A stretch of 64,000 bases of DNA from JAJISG01 sp964347325 (GTDB lineage Archaea > Thermoplasmatota > Thermoplasmata > RBG-16-68-12 > JAJISG01). The stretch is taken from positions 1 to 64,000 of the forward strand of contig CAYFYA010000010.1 of NCBI GenBank assembly GCA_964347325.1, written 5' to 3'. The notes below the pieces were generated by a model. It was not told where the DNA came from. It searched no databases and saw only the letters and a list, made by a program, of their open reading frames with translations. The translations under genes and the position numbers were made by a program. Shown piece by piece: positions 8,025 through 17,460 of the stretch (position 1 is the first letter of the stretch; every line of letters starts with the position of its first letter).

Positions 8025-9302
8025 ATGTTGGACATCAACCTCATCCGCGAGTCTCCCGACGTCGTGCGACGCAACCTGGAGAAGCGCGGCGATAAGGAGA
8101 GGCTGAGGCTCCTGGAAGAGGTCATCACCTGGGATACCAAGTGGCGGGAGACCACCACCAAGGTGAACGAGCTCCGCCACCGCAGGAACGTCCTTTCGAA
8201 GGAGGTCGCCTCGGCGAAGGCCGAAGGGAAGGATGCCGACGAGCTGAGGAGACAGGCCTCCGAGGTCGGGGAACAGATCGAGAGTCTGGAGGGCTATCTC
8301 GAGTCCACGCGCGCCTCCATCGACTCCGCAATGATGAGGCTGCCCAACCTTCTAGATGATGATGTCCCCGTCGGCGCCGACGACACGGAGAACGCGGAGC
8401 TTCGGCGATGGGGCAAGCCCGGGAAGTTCGACTTCGACGTGAAGGTCCATGGAGAGCTCCTAGAGGCCGCCGGCTTGGCGGACTTCGAGAGGGCCAGGAA
8501 GGTGGCGGGCGCTGGCTTCCTGTTCATGAAAGGGGACCTGGTCCTCCTGGACTTGGCGCTGCAGCGGTTCGCCCTGGACTTCGTCATCGATCGGGGCTAC
8601 GAACCCGTCTTCCCGCCCCTCATGATGCGTCGGAAGGCCTACGAAGGTATGGTCGACCTGGCGGACTTCGAGGACGTGATGTACAAGGCTGAGGACGAGG
8701 ACCTCTACCTCATTGCTACGTCGGAGCACCCCATCGGCGCCATGCACATGGACGAGGTGCTGGACGAGGACAATATGCCGCTGAAGTACGCTGGGGTGTC
8801 CACCAACTTTCGGAAGGAGATCGGGGCCCACGGGGTGGACACGCGGGGTCTCTTCCGAATGCACCAGTTCAACAAGGTGGAGATGTTCGTCTTCTGCCTC
8901 CCGGAGGATTCGCCGAAGTACCACGAGGAGCTTATCGGCAACGCAGAGGAGATCTTCCGACAGCTGGAAATACCGCACCGGGTCGTTAACGTCTGCACCG
9001 GTGACATCGGTACTATAGCCGCTAAGAAGTACGACCTGGAGGCGTGGTCGCCGAGACAGGGGAAGTACGTTGAGGTGGTGTCGTGCTCAAACGCCACTGA
9101 TTACCAGGCTCGGCGGCTTAAGATACGTGTGGGGAAGCGGGGCGGCGAGAAAAGGTATGCCCACACGCTAAACAGCACGGCCATCGCCACCTCGAGGGCT
9201 TTGGTGGCAATTCTGGAGAACAATCAGAGGCAAGACGGAACGGTGGCCGTTCCTGAGGTTCTACGCCCCTTCATGGGAGGCAAGGCGATCCTGGGCCAGT
9301 AG
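8025..9302 (+). CDS. serS: seryl-tRNA synthetase
   Basis: Charges tRNA-Ser with serine. The 425-residue protein is the common (bacterial/eukaryal type) form: an N-terminal coiled-coil arm (about 30-105), class II motif 2 around TNFRKEIGAHG...RMHQF, and motif 3 around TLNSTAIATSRALVAILENN. It is not the rare methanogen-type enzyme. The ATG is preceded by a TATA box at leaderless distance and no Shine-Dalgarno, which settles the start. Single-gene unit, divergent from the metalloprotease gene. Confidence 0.97.
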   Translation: MLDINLIRESPDVVRRNLEKRGDKERLRLLEEVITWDTKWRETTTKVNELRHRRNVLSKEVASAKAEGKDADELRRQASEVGEQIESLEGYLESTRASIDSAMMRLPNLLDDDVPVGADDTENAELRRWGKPGKFDFDVKVHGELLEAAGLADFERARKVAGAGFLFMKGDLVLLDLALQRFALDFVIDRGYEPVFPPLMMRRKAYEGMVDLADFEDVMYKAEDEDLYLIATSEHPIGAMHMDEVLDEDNMPLKYAGVSTNFRKEIGAHGVDTRGLFRMHQFNKVEMFVFCLPEDSPKYHEELIGNAEEIFRQLEIPHRVVNVCTGDIGTIAAKKYDLEAWSPRQGKYVEVVSCSNATDYQARRLKIRVGKRGGEKRYAHTLNSTAIATSRALVAILENNQRQDGTVAVPEVLRPFMGGKAILGQ

Positions 9303-9437
9303 CCCCAGACTCATTGCCCGGTGCGGCTCGGGTACGTTTTCACATGGCGGAATTGTCTCGCAAGAATAAAGAGGATGCTAGGGAGCTTCAGTGGTCAAGA
9401 GATTACCCCGCCTACGGGCAATTCCTGCGAGAGTCCC

Positions 9438-10763
9438 ATGACCCAGGATGACAGACAGACGAAAAAAGGCACCGATCTCAGGCTCGTTGAACTGACGGAG
9501 ATGCGGGGGCGGGAGAAGCTGGCACCCAAGTTCCTCGCCAGGTTGCGGCAACATCTCCACTGGCGGCGAATCCTAGGTGTCCTCCTCTATCCCGTGAGGG
9601 CGATCAGAAACAACCTCGCAGATCTTGCTCGGGTAAGGTACTTCATACTCTTGACGGCGGCTGCATTCATTGCCGCCGCAGGACTCGCGGTTTCGGGGCT
9701 CACGAGCCTTGCCCTCATGCCGGCCCTCCTCGGGTTTGGCCTCAGCACGGCAGCCCTGGTCTACGGTGCCTTCCCGGAAGTGTCCAGCCGTCTTGACAAG
9801 TTCCCTTGGCACGTCTCATTAGCCACCTGGGCCCTTGGCACGGCCATCTTCACCTTCGTGGGCTTCTCCTCCACGCTGGTGGTCTTTCTGGTCCTGTTCA
9901 TAGGAGGCTTCACGGTAGCCAACGTGGTCTGGAGCCTGCTGCCAAAGATCATCGAGTTCTTTAACCCGCTGCCGCGAGACAAGACGAGGGGGGTGACGGA
10001 GGCCACGGCTAGCCCGCTCCCCCTCCTGCTCGTTTTCGGCGTGATTGCATCCTGGTCCCTCGTCGCTAGCCTGATCATGGCTCGCACGGGGATTCATGAG
10101 CATCGGCCCTGGGGCACCGCTTTCCTTGCGGCTCATATGGGACTGCTCCTAGGCCTAGCGCCAATGGAGTTTCAGATGCTGAAGGAGTGGCGGCGACCTA
10201 CGAGAGCCAGGTGGAACCTCTTCAAGCCGACGAAGCTGCTGAGTCACGTTATATTCGCCATGATCGTGTCCGCATTGGTCGGATACGAGGTGACGCTGGC
10301 ATCCGACGGAAGTGCCCTAGCCGGCATTCCCACCTTTGCCCTCGCGCTGGTTCTCGTGAGCTATCTAGGCGTCATCGTTAGGCAACCGTTCTCACTCGGC
10401 ACCCGTCTGAAGCCGTACCATCCCCTCGTCCTGCCAGCCTTTGGTACCCTGCTGTTGTTCGCGCCAACGGTGGTGCTCCTCTCCAGCCCTCCCGTGGAGG
10501 TCACCAAGCTCTACGGGGCTGCTCAAGCAGCGGGACTCATCCTCGGAGCATTATTGATCGTCGTGACGGCACTGTGGCGGGAGAGGGCCCACAGGATTCG
10601 TGTCAGGCTCCAGGAAGCCATGAAGGAGAGGGTGCCCATCACACCCTCCAAACCCGAGGAGTCTCGTCCTTACACCAGAATCGGTGTCAAAGGGGACGCC
10701 CCTAGAGGGAGTGACATCCATGTCAGGGAAGTGAATCTACATCGTGACGAGGGAGATGAGTAA
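9438..10763 (+). CDS. multi-pass membrane protein of unknown function
   Basis: 441 residues from the ATG at 9438. The first ~80 residues are polar and basic, then about ten hydrophobic segments run to residue ~395, and the last ~50 residues are a charged cytoplasmic tail. No transporter or enzyme motif is recognised. In-frame starts at 9321 or 9375 exist, but an A/T-rich promoter-like element (AAGAATAAAG, near 9366) would place the transcript start at about 9390, so 9438 fits better. Flanked by serS and a surface protein gene with no overlap; no functional hint from neighbours. Confidence 0.6.
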   Translation: MTQDDRQTKKGTDLRLVELTEMRGREKLAPKFLARLRQHLHWRRILGVLLYPVRAIRNNLADLARVRYFILLTAAAFIAAAGLAVSGLTSLALMPALLGFGLSTAALVYGAFPEVSSRLDKFPWHVSLATWALGTAIFTFVGFSSTLVVFLVLFIGGFTVANVVWSLLPKIIEFFNPLPRDKTRGVTEATASPLPLLLVFGVIASWSLVASLIMARTGIHEHRPWGTAFLAAHMGLLLGLAPMEFQMLKEWRRPTRARWNLFKPTKLLSHVIFAMIVSALVGYEVTLASDGSALAGIPTFALALVLVSYLGVIVRQPFSLGTRLKPYHPLVLPAFGTLLLFAPTVVLLSSPPVEVTKLYGAAQAAGLILGALLIVVTALWRERAHRIRVRLQEAMKERVPITPSKPEESRPYTRIGVKGDAPRGSDIHVREVNLHRDEGDE

Positions 10764-10831
10764 CCACTTGGGTGAGGCACTACCTTAGGCACCAGATGCC
10801 CGATTTCCCCGTCACACGGTTCTCAAAGATT

Positions 10832-10855
10832 CAGACCAGACAGCTCGAGGTCTGG
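10832..10855. promoter_or_regulatory. inverted repeat just upstream of a TATA box
   Basis: CAGACC/GGTCTG and the overlapping CCAGAC/GTCTGG form a 6-bp dyad with an 8-11 base spacer, ending about 8 bases before the TATA element of the surface protein gene. Its place fits an activator or TFB-adjacent site; it could instead be the end of the preceding transcript. Confidence 0.35.
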
Positions 10856-10862
10856 CCATAGA

Positions 10863-10871
10863 CTTATAATT
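10863..10871 (+). promoter_or_regulatory. TATA box of surface protein gene
   Basis: CTTATAATT is centred 39 bases before the GTG start, giving a predicted leader of about 13 bases. Confidence 0.5.
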
Positions 10872-10905
10872 CTATTCATCATCCACATAGTGGAGTTAGC
10901 CAGGG

Positions 10906-13900
10906 GTGGAGGAAATAGAGAGAAGGAACCCGGTTAGACTCGCACTTTCAATGGCAGTCCTTCTTCTGATTGGGTTGTGGGGAGCTGCCGTGCTCCCTGG
11001 GGCCTCTGGAGCGATGGGGACCCTCACCCCGCCCTACTCAGATTCCGGCCTCGATACTGATGGGAACGGTCAATTTGACTACCTCGTTGTTGAGGCGTCC
11101 ATTGACGTCACAGAAGCCAACGCCTTCCTGGTGGCAGGAGAGCTTCATGACGAAAACTTCACCTTCGGCGTCTCCGCCGAGAATGTGACGACCCTTGGCG
11201 TAGGCCTCCAAGCCGTGACGCTGTGGTTCTACGGTCCCGAGATCAACGCCTCCGGAGTCGACGGTCCCTACCTGGTGGAGCTCTATATCAACGACTACTC
11301 CAACTTCACCTTCCTCGACAATGACACCTACACTACAGGAACCTACAACCACACCGATTTCGACGGATTTCCGGCCCTCTTAGAGCCGCCCCACGGGGAC
11401 CACGGACTGGACACCGATGGTGACGGCCGCTTCAACCACCTTGTAGTGGACGTTTCGCTCAACGTGTCGGAGGCAGGGACCTACTCGATCGACGGTTTCC
11501 TGCGGAACGCGAACTACAGCCTAACCCTATCTACTAGCAACGAGACGAGCCTCTCGGCGGGAGTCCAGACAGTGCAACTCTTCTACACAGGGTCCAACAT
11601 CAATGCCTCGGGCGCCGACGGCCCCTATACTGTGAATATCGACCTTACAGATGTGGGAACCTTCATCCTCCTTGACTCTGGCACCCACATCACGGCTGCA
11701 TACAGCCATCTAGACTTCGAGGAGCCCCCAGTGGAACTGTTGCCGCCCCACTCGGACTTGGGGCTGGACACCGACACGGACGGCCTCTTCGACTTCCTCG
11801 TCGTCGACGTAAGCGTCAACGTGACCGAGAACGACACCTACGTCTTCCAGGGGACCCTTCACGATGCGAACTGGACTCTGATTGTTAGTGCTAGCAACAC
11901 CACAGACCTGGGCTTGGGGGCGCAAGCAGTGCAACTCCAGTTCATGGGTTCTGCCATCAATGCCTCCGGCATCGATGGCCCGTACACGGTGGAGCTTTCC
12001 GTCAGACAGGCCGCGACCTTCGACCTCATCGACTCCGGGGACCACACCACCGCCCCCTACAATCACACGGACTTCGAAGGGCCGCTCGCCCTCTTCGCGC
12101 CGCTTCATTCCGACTTTCCGCTGGATACCGATGGGGATGGTCAAATCGATTACCTGGTGGCGAACGTCACGATTCAGGTGAACAGCCCGGGGAACTTCGT
12201 GGTCTTCGGGAGCATCACCTTCGGACCTCCGGGTTCAGTCTCGACGCTGAACATCACGAGCCTCGACCCGGGCATCCACGTGGTGCCGCTCTGGTTCTAC
12301 GGTCCTGGTCTGAGGAGCGGAGCTAGCGGCCCCTATATGGTCGGCTTATCCATCGTTGAGCTCACCACCTTCACCTTCCTAGACACCGACACATACTCGA
12401 CTGGAAACTACTCCCCGGCGGACTTTGAGGGGGCAGAACAGCTTCTCTCCGCCCCCGCGACGGTCACCCCAACCATCGATGGTACCTTCTCCACCGGGGA
12501 GTGGGGCGACGCGACCGTGGTGAACCTTGCTCCCATACCCGGCAATCGGGTGCCCGCCCTACTGCACGTCAAGAATGACGCAGACCGTGTATACTTGGCA
12601 TACGATGCCACTGGAGACACGACGGAGGATCTGATGGACACTGGGTCCATAGCCTTCGACACCGGGAACGACGACATCACCTCGGATGGGGCGGAGGACG
12701 AGTTCCTACAGGGGGATGGCTTCCAGTCACACTACGTGTACGATGCTTCCTTCACTACCTGGACCGTAGAGGATTCTCCGTACAACCCCAACCTTCCCAA
12801 TCACCAGGGGCTGGAGAGCGCCATCGGCTTTGGCCCGAGCGAGAATAGCCCGATCGCACACCGGGTCTACGAGTTTGCCGTTCCTAGGAACCTCTTGGGG
12901 CTACAGGATGGGGAAATCGGATTCCACGGTGCGAGCCATCCGTCTCCCGGTGTCCTGGACGCGAGCATGCTCCTGGGCTACTCCGTCTGGCCCGTGGGGA
13001 GCGCCGGACCTCTGCCCCTGTGGGCGTACGGGGACCTCATCCTAGCCGAGATCGGCCCCCCTCTACCGACCATCATCCTGCCGACAGGCGGCGCCACCAT
13101 TGCTGCTCGCGATGTGGAGGTTCAGTGGACTGTCGCCGATGGCGGGAGCGGAGTCGATCACTTCGAGGTCACCCTCGACACAGGCACGCCTGTAGTCCTT
13201 CCATCCTCGGCATCGAGCTACACCTTCACCGGTGTCGCTGACGGCGCCCACTCTGTCACGTTGGCCGCTTTCGACAGCTCCGGGAAATCCCAGGCCGCTA
13301 CAGTCGACTTCACCGTCGATGCGAGTCCACCCACCCTCTCCGTCGACTCCCCCGGGGATGACTCATTCCTTAACACGAGCACTGTGGAGGTCACCTGGAC
13401 GGCCGGCGACGCCGGCTCGGGCATCGACCGCTTCGAGGTGACACTGGATGGCGGAAGCCCCGAGACGCTCGCTGGGACTTCGAACAGCCACACCTTCGTC
13501 GACCTCGCCGACGGACTACACACGGTCAACGTGACCGCCGTTGACCAGGTAGGCAACGCACGGACCGTCCTGCTGGGTCTCACGGTCGACACCGTTCCAC
13601 CCACGATCTCCATCACCTCGCCTGCCGCGAATAGCGTCGTCCCCTCAAGTAACGTGGACGTTGTCTGGGAGGCGGAGGATGCGACCTCGGGCATGGACCA
13701 CTACGAGGTACTCTTCCTCGACGGGACCCCTGTGACCCTGCCCGGCACAGCGACCAGCTATACCCTCTCGGGCGTTGCGGATGGCGGGCACTCGATTGCA
13801 GTCATGGCCGTAGACCGCGCCGGGAACGAACAGTCCCAGACTGTGGGCTTCTCAGTGGACACGAACATCTTCAGCCCGACGGGACCTTTCGGTGTCATGC

Positions 13901-13983
13901 TGATCGTTGTCATTCCGGTGGCGGTAGGGGGGGCGGCCGCTGTAGTCCTACTGCTTTGGTTCCGGAAGCGGGGCGCTGGATAG
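10906..13983 (+). CDS. large repeat-containing surface protein with C-terminal anchor
   Basis: 1025 residues. A GTG start gives a signal peptide with basic n-region (RRNPVR) and a hydrophobic core to about residue 30. Four tandem repeats of about 120 residues (roughly 40-160, 161-279, 280-398, 399-510) each open with a GLDTDxDGxxDYLVV-like calcium-loop motif and close near YNHTDFEG. A CBM9/DOMON-like domain follows (about 515-715, starting near TIDGTFSTGEW), then three Ig-like repeats of about 92 residues, each with SGxDxFEV and DGxHSV motifs, then a single membrane helix and RKRGAG. Probably a glycosylated, calcium-stabilised cell-surface protein: NxS/T sites are frequent. Ligand unknown. 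Confidence 0.85.
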   Translation: MEEIERRNPVRLALSMAVLLLIGLWGAAVLPGASGAMGTLTPPYSDSGLDTDGNGQFDYLVVEASIDVTEANAFLVAGELHDENFTFGVSAENVTTLGVGLQAVTLWFYGPEINASGVDGPYLVELYINDYSNFTFLDNDTYTTGTYNHTDFDGFPALLEPPHGDHGLDTDGDGRFNHLVVDVSLNVSEAGTYSIDGFLRNANYSLTLSTSNETSLSAGVQTVQLFYTGSNINASGADGPYTVNIDLTDVGTFILLDSGTHITAAYSHLDFEEPPVELLPPHSDLGLDTDTDGLFDFLVVDVSVNVTENDTYVFQGTLHDANWTLIVSASNTTDLGLGAQAVQLQFMGSAINASGIDGPYTVELSVRQAATFDLIDSGDHTTAPYNHTDFEGPLALFAPLHSDFPLDTDGDGQIDYLVANVTIQVNSPGNFVVFGSITFGPPGSVSTLNITSLDPGIHVVPLWFYGPGLRSGASGPYMVGLSIVELTTFTFLDTDTYSTGNYSPADFEGAEQLLSAPATVTPTIDGTFSTGEWGDATVVNLAPIPGNRVPALLHVKNDADRVYLAYDATGDTTEDLMDTGSIAFDTGNDDITSDGAEDEFLQGDGFQSHYVYDASFTTWTVEDSPYNPNLPNHQGLESAIGFGPSENSPIAHRVYEFAVPRNLLGLQDGEIGFHGASHPSPGVLDASMLLGYSVWPVGSAGPLPLWAYGDLILAEIGPPLPTIILPTGGATIAARDVEVQWTVADGGSGVDHFEVTLDTGTPVVLPSSASSYTFTGVADGAHSVTLAAFDSSGKSQAATVDFTVDASPPTLSVDSPGDDSFLNTSTVEVTWTAGDAGSGIDRFEVTLDGGSPETLAGTSNSHTFVDLADGLHTVNVTAVDQVGNARTVLLGLTVDTVPPTISITSPAANSVVPSSNVDVVWEAEDATSGMDHYEVLFLDGTPVTLPGTATSYTLSGVADGGHSIAVMAVDRAGNEQSQTVGFSVDTNIFSPTGPFGVMLIVVIPVAVGGAAAVVLLLWFRKRGAG
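11023..12435 (+). repeat. four tandem ~357-bp coding repeats with DxDxDG loops
   Basis: Repeats begin near 11023, 11387, 11743 and 12100. Each encodes a GLDTD-type acidic loop, an N[IA]NASGxDGPY motif in the middle and a Y-x-H-x-DFE terminus. Divergence between copies (clear at the nucleotide level) points to old duplication. The fourth copy is shortest and lacks the central N-A-S motif. Confidence 0.8.
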
Positions 13984-14040
13984 GCTGAGGAACGGTCCCG
14001 GTCGTTGTGACATCAGTGATGCCCGTGGAACAAAGGATCC

Positions 14041-14073
14041 AGACGCCTGGGGTGGGTCGGCCTCCAGGCGTCT
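14041..14073. promoter_or_regulatory. perfect 10-bp inverted repeat between surface gene and purB
   Basis: AGACGCCTGG (14041-14050) pairs with CCAGGCGTCT (14064-14073) across a 13-base loop. It lies 58 bases after the surface protein stop and about 60 before the purB start, and just ahead of the purB TATA-like element (GCTTAATC, 14095-14102). No T-tract follows, so it does not look like an archaeal terminator; an operator or RNA hairpin ending the upstream message are both possible. Confidence 0.45.
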
Positions 14074-14133
14074 TCAACCACAGGCGCACACAAGGCTTAA
14101 TCCAAGCGTCTCCCTTCTAGGAACGGTGGTAGC

Positions 14134-15474
14134 TTGCTCTGTCCCATTGACTTCCGTTACGGACGCCCTCAGATGAAGTCCATTTTCACGGAAGAGAGTC
14201 GCCTGCAGAAGCTCCTCCAGGTGGAGGTCGCCCTGGCGGGCGCCCACGCGGACCTTGGGACCATCCCCAAGGGAGCCGTCAAGGCCATCGCATCGGCGGT
14301 CGACCAGAGAAAGGTCCGTCCGGAGAGGGTGGCGGAGCTGGAGGGTCAGACGAAGCACGACGTCATGGCCCTTGTCCTGGCTCTCAGCGAAGCCAGCGGG
14401 AACGCGGGGGAATACGTCCACCTGGGAGCCACGAGCAATGACATTACTGACACGGCCGCTGCTCTCCAGTTGAAGGATGCTCTCCCCATGATCAAGGAGG
14501 GTCTCATCCGTCTCCGAGGCGCATTGCTGTCCTTGGCGAAGGAGCACCGGGCCACGGTCATGCTGGGCAGGACCCACGGACAGGCGGCCGCGCCCATGAC
14601 CTTCGGCTTGAAGATGGCCGTCTTCGCACTGGAGACGCAGCGCCACCTGGAGCGCTTGCAGGGGGCGACGAAGAGGATTATCGCGGGAAAGATGCTCGGC
14701 GCTGTGGGAACGGGGGCCTCATTCGGAGACCAGGCTCTCAAGCTCCAGGATCTCGTCATGGAGAAGCTGGGGCTGACAGCGGAGCAGGCCGCCACTCAGA
14801 TCGTCGGGCGCGACCGGTACGCCGAGTACGTCTCCCTCTTGGCCGGCGTCGCCGCCTCCCTCGACAAGTTCGCCACGGAGGTCCGCAACCTGCAGCGCAC
14901 CGAGATCGGCGAGGTGGCGGAGGCCTTCGGGAAGAAGCAAGTGGGCAGCTCTACCATGCCGCAGAAAGAGAATCCCATCACATCGGAGAACGTCGTCGGT
15001 CTAGCCCGCATCGTCCGGGGCTTCGTCGTGCCGGCCCTCGAGAACGTATCCCTGTGGCACGAGAGGGACTTGACCAACTCCTCCTCAGAGAGGTTCATCA
15101 TTCCCCACGTGACCGTCCTAGTGGACGACATGCTGCACAAGATGTCAGACGTCTTCGAGAACCTCCGCGTGCGGCCCGACAGGATGTGGGAGAACGTCCT
15201 GGCCACCAAGGGGATGCTGATGGGTGAGGCCGTGATGATGGCTCTCGCCAAGAAAGGAATGGGACGCCAGAAGGCTCACGAAACCGTACGCGAGATCTCC
15301 TTGAAGGCGAAGGCGGAGGGATTGGGACTGAAGGAGGCGCTGAGAGAGGAGGAAGCCGTCACCGCCTCCCTTACCGAGGAGGAGCTAGACGACGCCATGG
15401 ATCCCCGCAACTATCTTGGCGCCAGTGGTGACATCGTGGACCGGGTCGTCGCCATGTGCGAGGGCTCCAAGTGA
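14134..15474 (+). CDS. purB: adenylosuccinate lyase
   Basis: Cleaves SAICAR and adenylosuccinate in purine synthesis. 446 residues of the fumarase/aspartase superfamily: the N-terminal LCPIDFRYG, TKHDVMA loop, LGRTHGQAA region with the general acid/base His, and the signature GSSTMPQKENP with the catalytic serine loop. Start is TTG at 14134, chosen because CPIDFRYG aligns with the usual N-terminus (HPIDYRYG). The stop overlaps the DNA ligase start as GTGA. Partner enzyme purA is elsewhere in the window (24513). Confidence 0.97.
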   Translation: MLCPIDFRYGRPQMKSIFTEESRLQKLLQVEVALAGAHADLGTIPKGAVKAIASAVDQRKVRPERVAELEGQTKHDVMALVLALSEASGNAGEYVHLGATSNDITDTAAALQLKDALPMIKEGLIRLRGALLSLAKEHRATVMLGRTHGQAAAPMTFGLKMAVFALETQRHLERLQGATKRIIAGKMLGAVGTGASFGDQALKLQDLVMEKLGLTAEQAATQIVGRDRYAEYVSLLAGVAASLDKFATEVRNLQRTEIGEVAEAFGKKQVGSSTMPQKENPITSENVVGLARIVRGFVVPALENVSLWHERDLTNSSSERFIIPHVTVLVDDMLHKMSDVFENLRVRPDRMWENVLATKGMLMGEAVMMALAKKGMGRQKAHETVREISLKAKAEGLGLKEALREEEAVTASLTEEELDDAMDPRNYLGASGDIVDRVVAMCEGSK

Positions 15475-17219
15475 GGTTCTCGAAGCTGGTTGAAGTCTAC
15501 GAGAAGCTGGAGGGGACGACCAAGCGTCTGGAGATGACGGACTACCTCCAAGAGTTCTTCCAGAAGGTTGACGCGGGGGAGATCGACAAGGTGGTTTACC
15601 TCACCCAGGGCACCCTCCGGCCAGAGTACGAGGGTGTCGAGATGGGGCTGGCAGAGAAGCTCGTCATCAGGGCCCTCTCCTTCACCACCGGCCTCCCCAT
15701 GAAGGAAGTGGAGGCCGCCTACAAGCGGCTGGGGGACATGGGGAGCGTGGCAGAAGAGGTCATCCAGAGGAAGAAGCAGAGGACCCTCTTCGGACGGCCG
15801 TTGACCGTCCTGAAGGTCTACGACAACCTGCTGAACATCGCCACCGCCTCGGGGACCGGTTCCCAGGAGGCGAAGATTAAGCATCTGGCCGACCTGCTGC
15901 ACGACGCCGAGCCCCCCGAGGCCCGTTATATCCTGCGTATCGTGGTTGGTAGGATGCGCCTCGGCGTGGCGGACATGACCATCGTGGACGCCCTGGCGGC
16001 GGCCTTCGCCACGAAGGAGGACCGTGGCGCTGTGGAGAGAGCCTACAACGTCTCCTCCGACCTCGGGACGGTGGCCCGAAAGCTGGCATCCAAGGGCGTC
16101 AAGGGACTCAAGGACATCCACCTACAGATCGGGATACCCGTGAGGGCGATGCTCTGCGAGAGGTTGCCTGACCTGGGCCAGATCTTCGAGAAGCTGGGCG
16201 AGTGCGCCCTAGAGTACAAGTACGACGGCCTCCGCATCCAGGCCCACGTGGACGGCAAGACCGTCAAGCTCTTCTCCCGTCGCCTGGAGGACCTCACGGA
16301 GCAGTTCCCGGACATCGTTGGCGAGGTGAAGCGGGCCTTCACCGGCAAGAAAGCGATCCTCGAGGGAGAGGCCGTGCCCGTGGACATCAACACTGGCGCC
16401 TTCCTCCCCTTCCAGGCCGTCTCCATCCGCCGAGGCCGGAAGTACGACATCGACAAGGTCGCGGAGGAGATGCCCGTCCACCTGCTTCTCTTCGACTGTC
16501 TGCTCCTGGATGGGAAGGAGCTGGTGGAGAAGCCGTACAGCAAGAGGCGGGAAGCGTTGGACAGGTGCATCAAGCCCACGGAGAAGGCCAGGCTGGCGGA
16601 GACCCTGGTGACCGACGACGTCAATCGGGCTGAGAGCTTTTTCGACGAGGCCATCGAGCGGGGGTGTGAGGGTATCATCGCCAAGGCCCTGGACTCCCAG
16701 TACGAGGCGGGAGCCAGGGGGTGGCAGTGGATCAAGTACAAGCGGGACTACATGGCGGAGATGGCTGACACTGTCGACTTGGTGGTCGTCGGCTCGTTCG
16801 CTGGGCGCGGGCGGCGGGCAGGGACGTACGGTGCATTGCTAATGGCGGCCTATGACGCCCAGGACGACCTGTTCAGGACGGTGTGCAAGCTCGGTTCCGG
16901 CTTCGACGACGAGACGCTCTTCTCCCTTCCAGAGCGGCTCGAGGGGCACAAGGTCAGTGGACAGCACAAACGCGTCGATTCGAAGCTCGAGGCCGACGCA
17001 TGGTTCGAGCCAGCGCTGGTCCTGGAGGTCCTGGGTGCTGAGATCACGCTGAGCCCCATGCACACCTGCGGGTTGGACGTCATCAAGGAGGGTTCTGGGC
17101 TCGCCATCCGGTTCCCCAGGTTCACGGGACGGTGGAGGGAGGACAAGAAGCCCAGGGACGCTACGTCAGTGAAGGAACTCGTTTCCATGTACAAGCGTCA
17201 GCTCAAGAAGGTTAGCTGA
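15471..17219 (+). CDS. lig: ATP-dependent DNA ligase
   Basis: Seals nicks in replication and repair. 582 residues, standard for archaeal LigI-type enzymes: N-terminal DNA-binding helices (1-~235), nucleotidyl-transferase core with the adenylated lysine in EYKYDGLR (about residue 248), motif III near LEGEAV, motif IV EGIIAKA, motif V QWIKYKRDY, and an OB-fold ending in the RFPRF...REDKKP region. The GTG at 15471 overlapping the purB stop gives the usual N-terminus VRFSKLVEVYEKLE. Co-transcribed with purB. Confidence 0.97.
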   Translation: MRFSKLVEVYEKLEGTTKRLEMTDYLQEFFQKVDAGEIDKVVYLTQGTLRPEYEGVEMGLAEKLVIRALSFTTGLPMKEVEAAYKRLGDMGSVAEEVIQRKKQRTLFGRPLTVLKVYDNLLNIATASGTGSQEAKIKHLADLLHDAEPPEARYILRIVVGRMRLGVADMTIVDALAAAFATKEDRGAVERAYNVSSDLGTVARKLASKGVKGLKDIHLQIGIPVRAMLCERLPDLGQIFEKLGECALEYKYDGLRIQAHVDGKTVKLFSRRLEDLTEQFPDIVGEVKRAFTGKKAILEGEAVPVDINTGAFLPFQAVSIRRGRKYDIDKVAEEMPVHLLLFDCLLLDGKELVEKPYSKRREALDRCIKPTEKARLAETLVTDDVNRAESFFDEAIERGCEGIIAKALDSQYEAGARGWQWIKYKRDYMAEMADTVDLVVVGSFAGRGRRAGTYGALLMAAYDAQDDLFRTVCKLGSGFDDETLFSLPERLEGHKVSGQHKRVDSKLEADAWFEPALVLEVLGAEITLSPMHTCGLDVIKEGSGLAIRFPRFTGRWREDKKPRDATSVKELVSMYKRQLKKVS

Positions 17220-17391
17220 CATCATGGCCAAATGGACCTGAATCAGATTGTAGGTTGAGCGGAACCAACCCATCGATCTCGGTCGATCGGAGAATAGTCT
17301 GATCAAGGGGTGAGTTCCAGCAGTGCATACTTGGTCTCGTGTGGAAGCGAGTCGGCTGCGTGTTATCTAGCCTGATATTGCCCCGCAAGGG

Positions 17392-17399
17392 TTTATATC
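17392..17399 (+). promoter_or_regulatory. TATA box of 7TM-roadblock gene
   Basis: TTTATATC is centred about 65 bases upstream of the GTG start, predicting a leader of roughly 35-40 bases. The rest of the 241-bp gap (17220-17460) shows no gene or stable RNA that I can recognise. Confidence 0.45.
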
Positions 17400-17460
17400 G
17401 ACACCTGCCGACCTCAGATTGCCAGTCTATCAGAGGTGAGCGACCATCCCAGATGCCCTA

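Noticed and set aside
13860..13983. PGF-CTERM-type sorting signal at the end of the large surface protein
   Set aside because: GPFGVML before the last helix is suggestive, but the PGF triplet itself is absent and the other surface proteins in the window do not share it.
17220..17460. Possible RNA gene in the gap after lig
   Set aside because: Only short, unconvincing complementary segments (around CGATC) are present and no cloverleaf or known RNA motif can be drawn.
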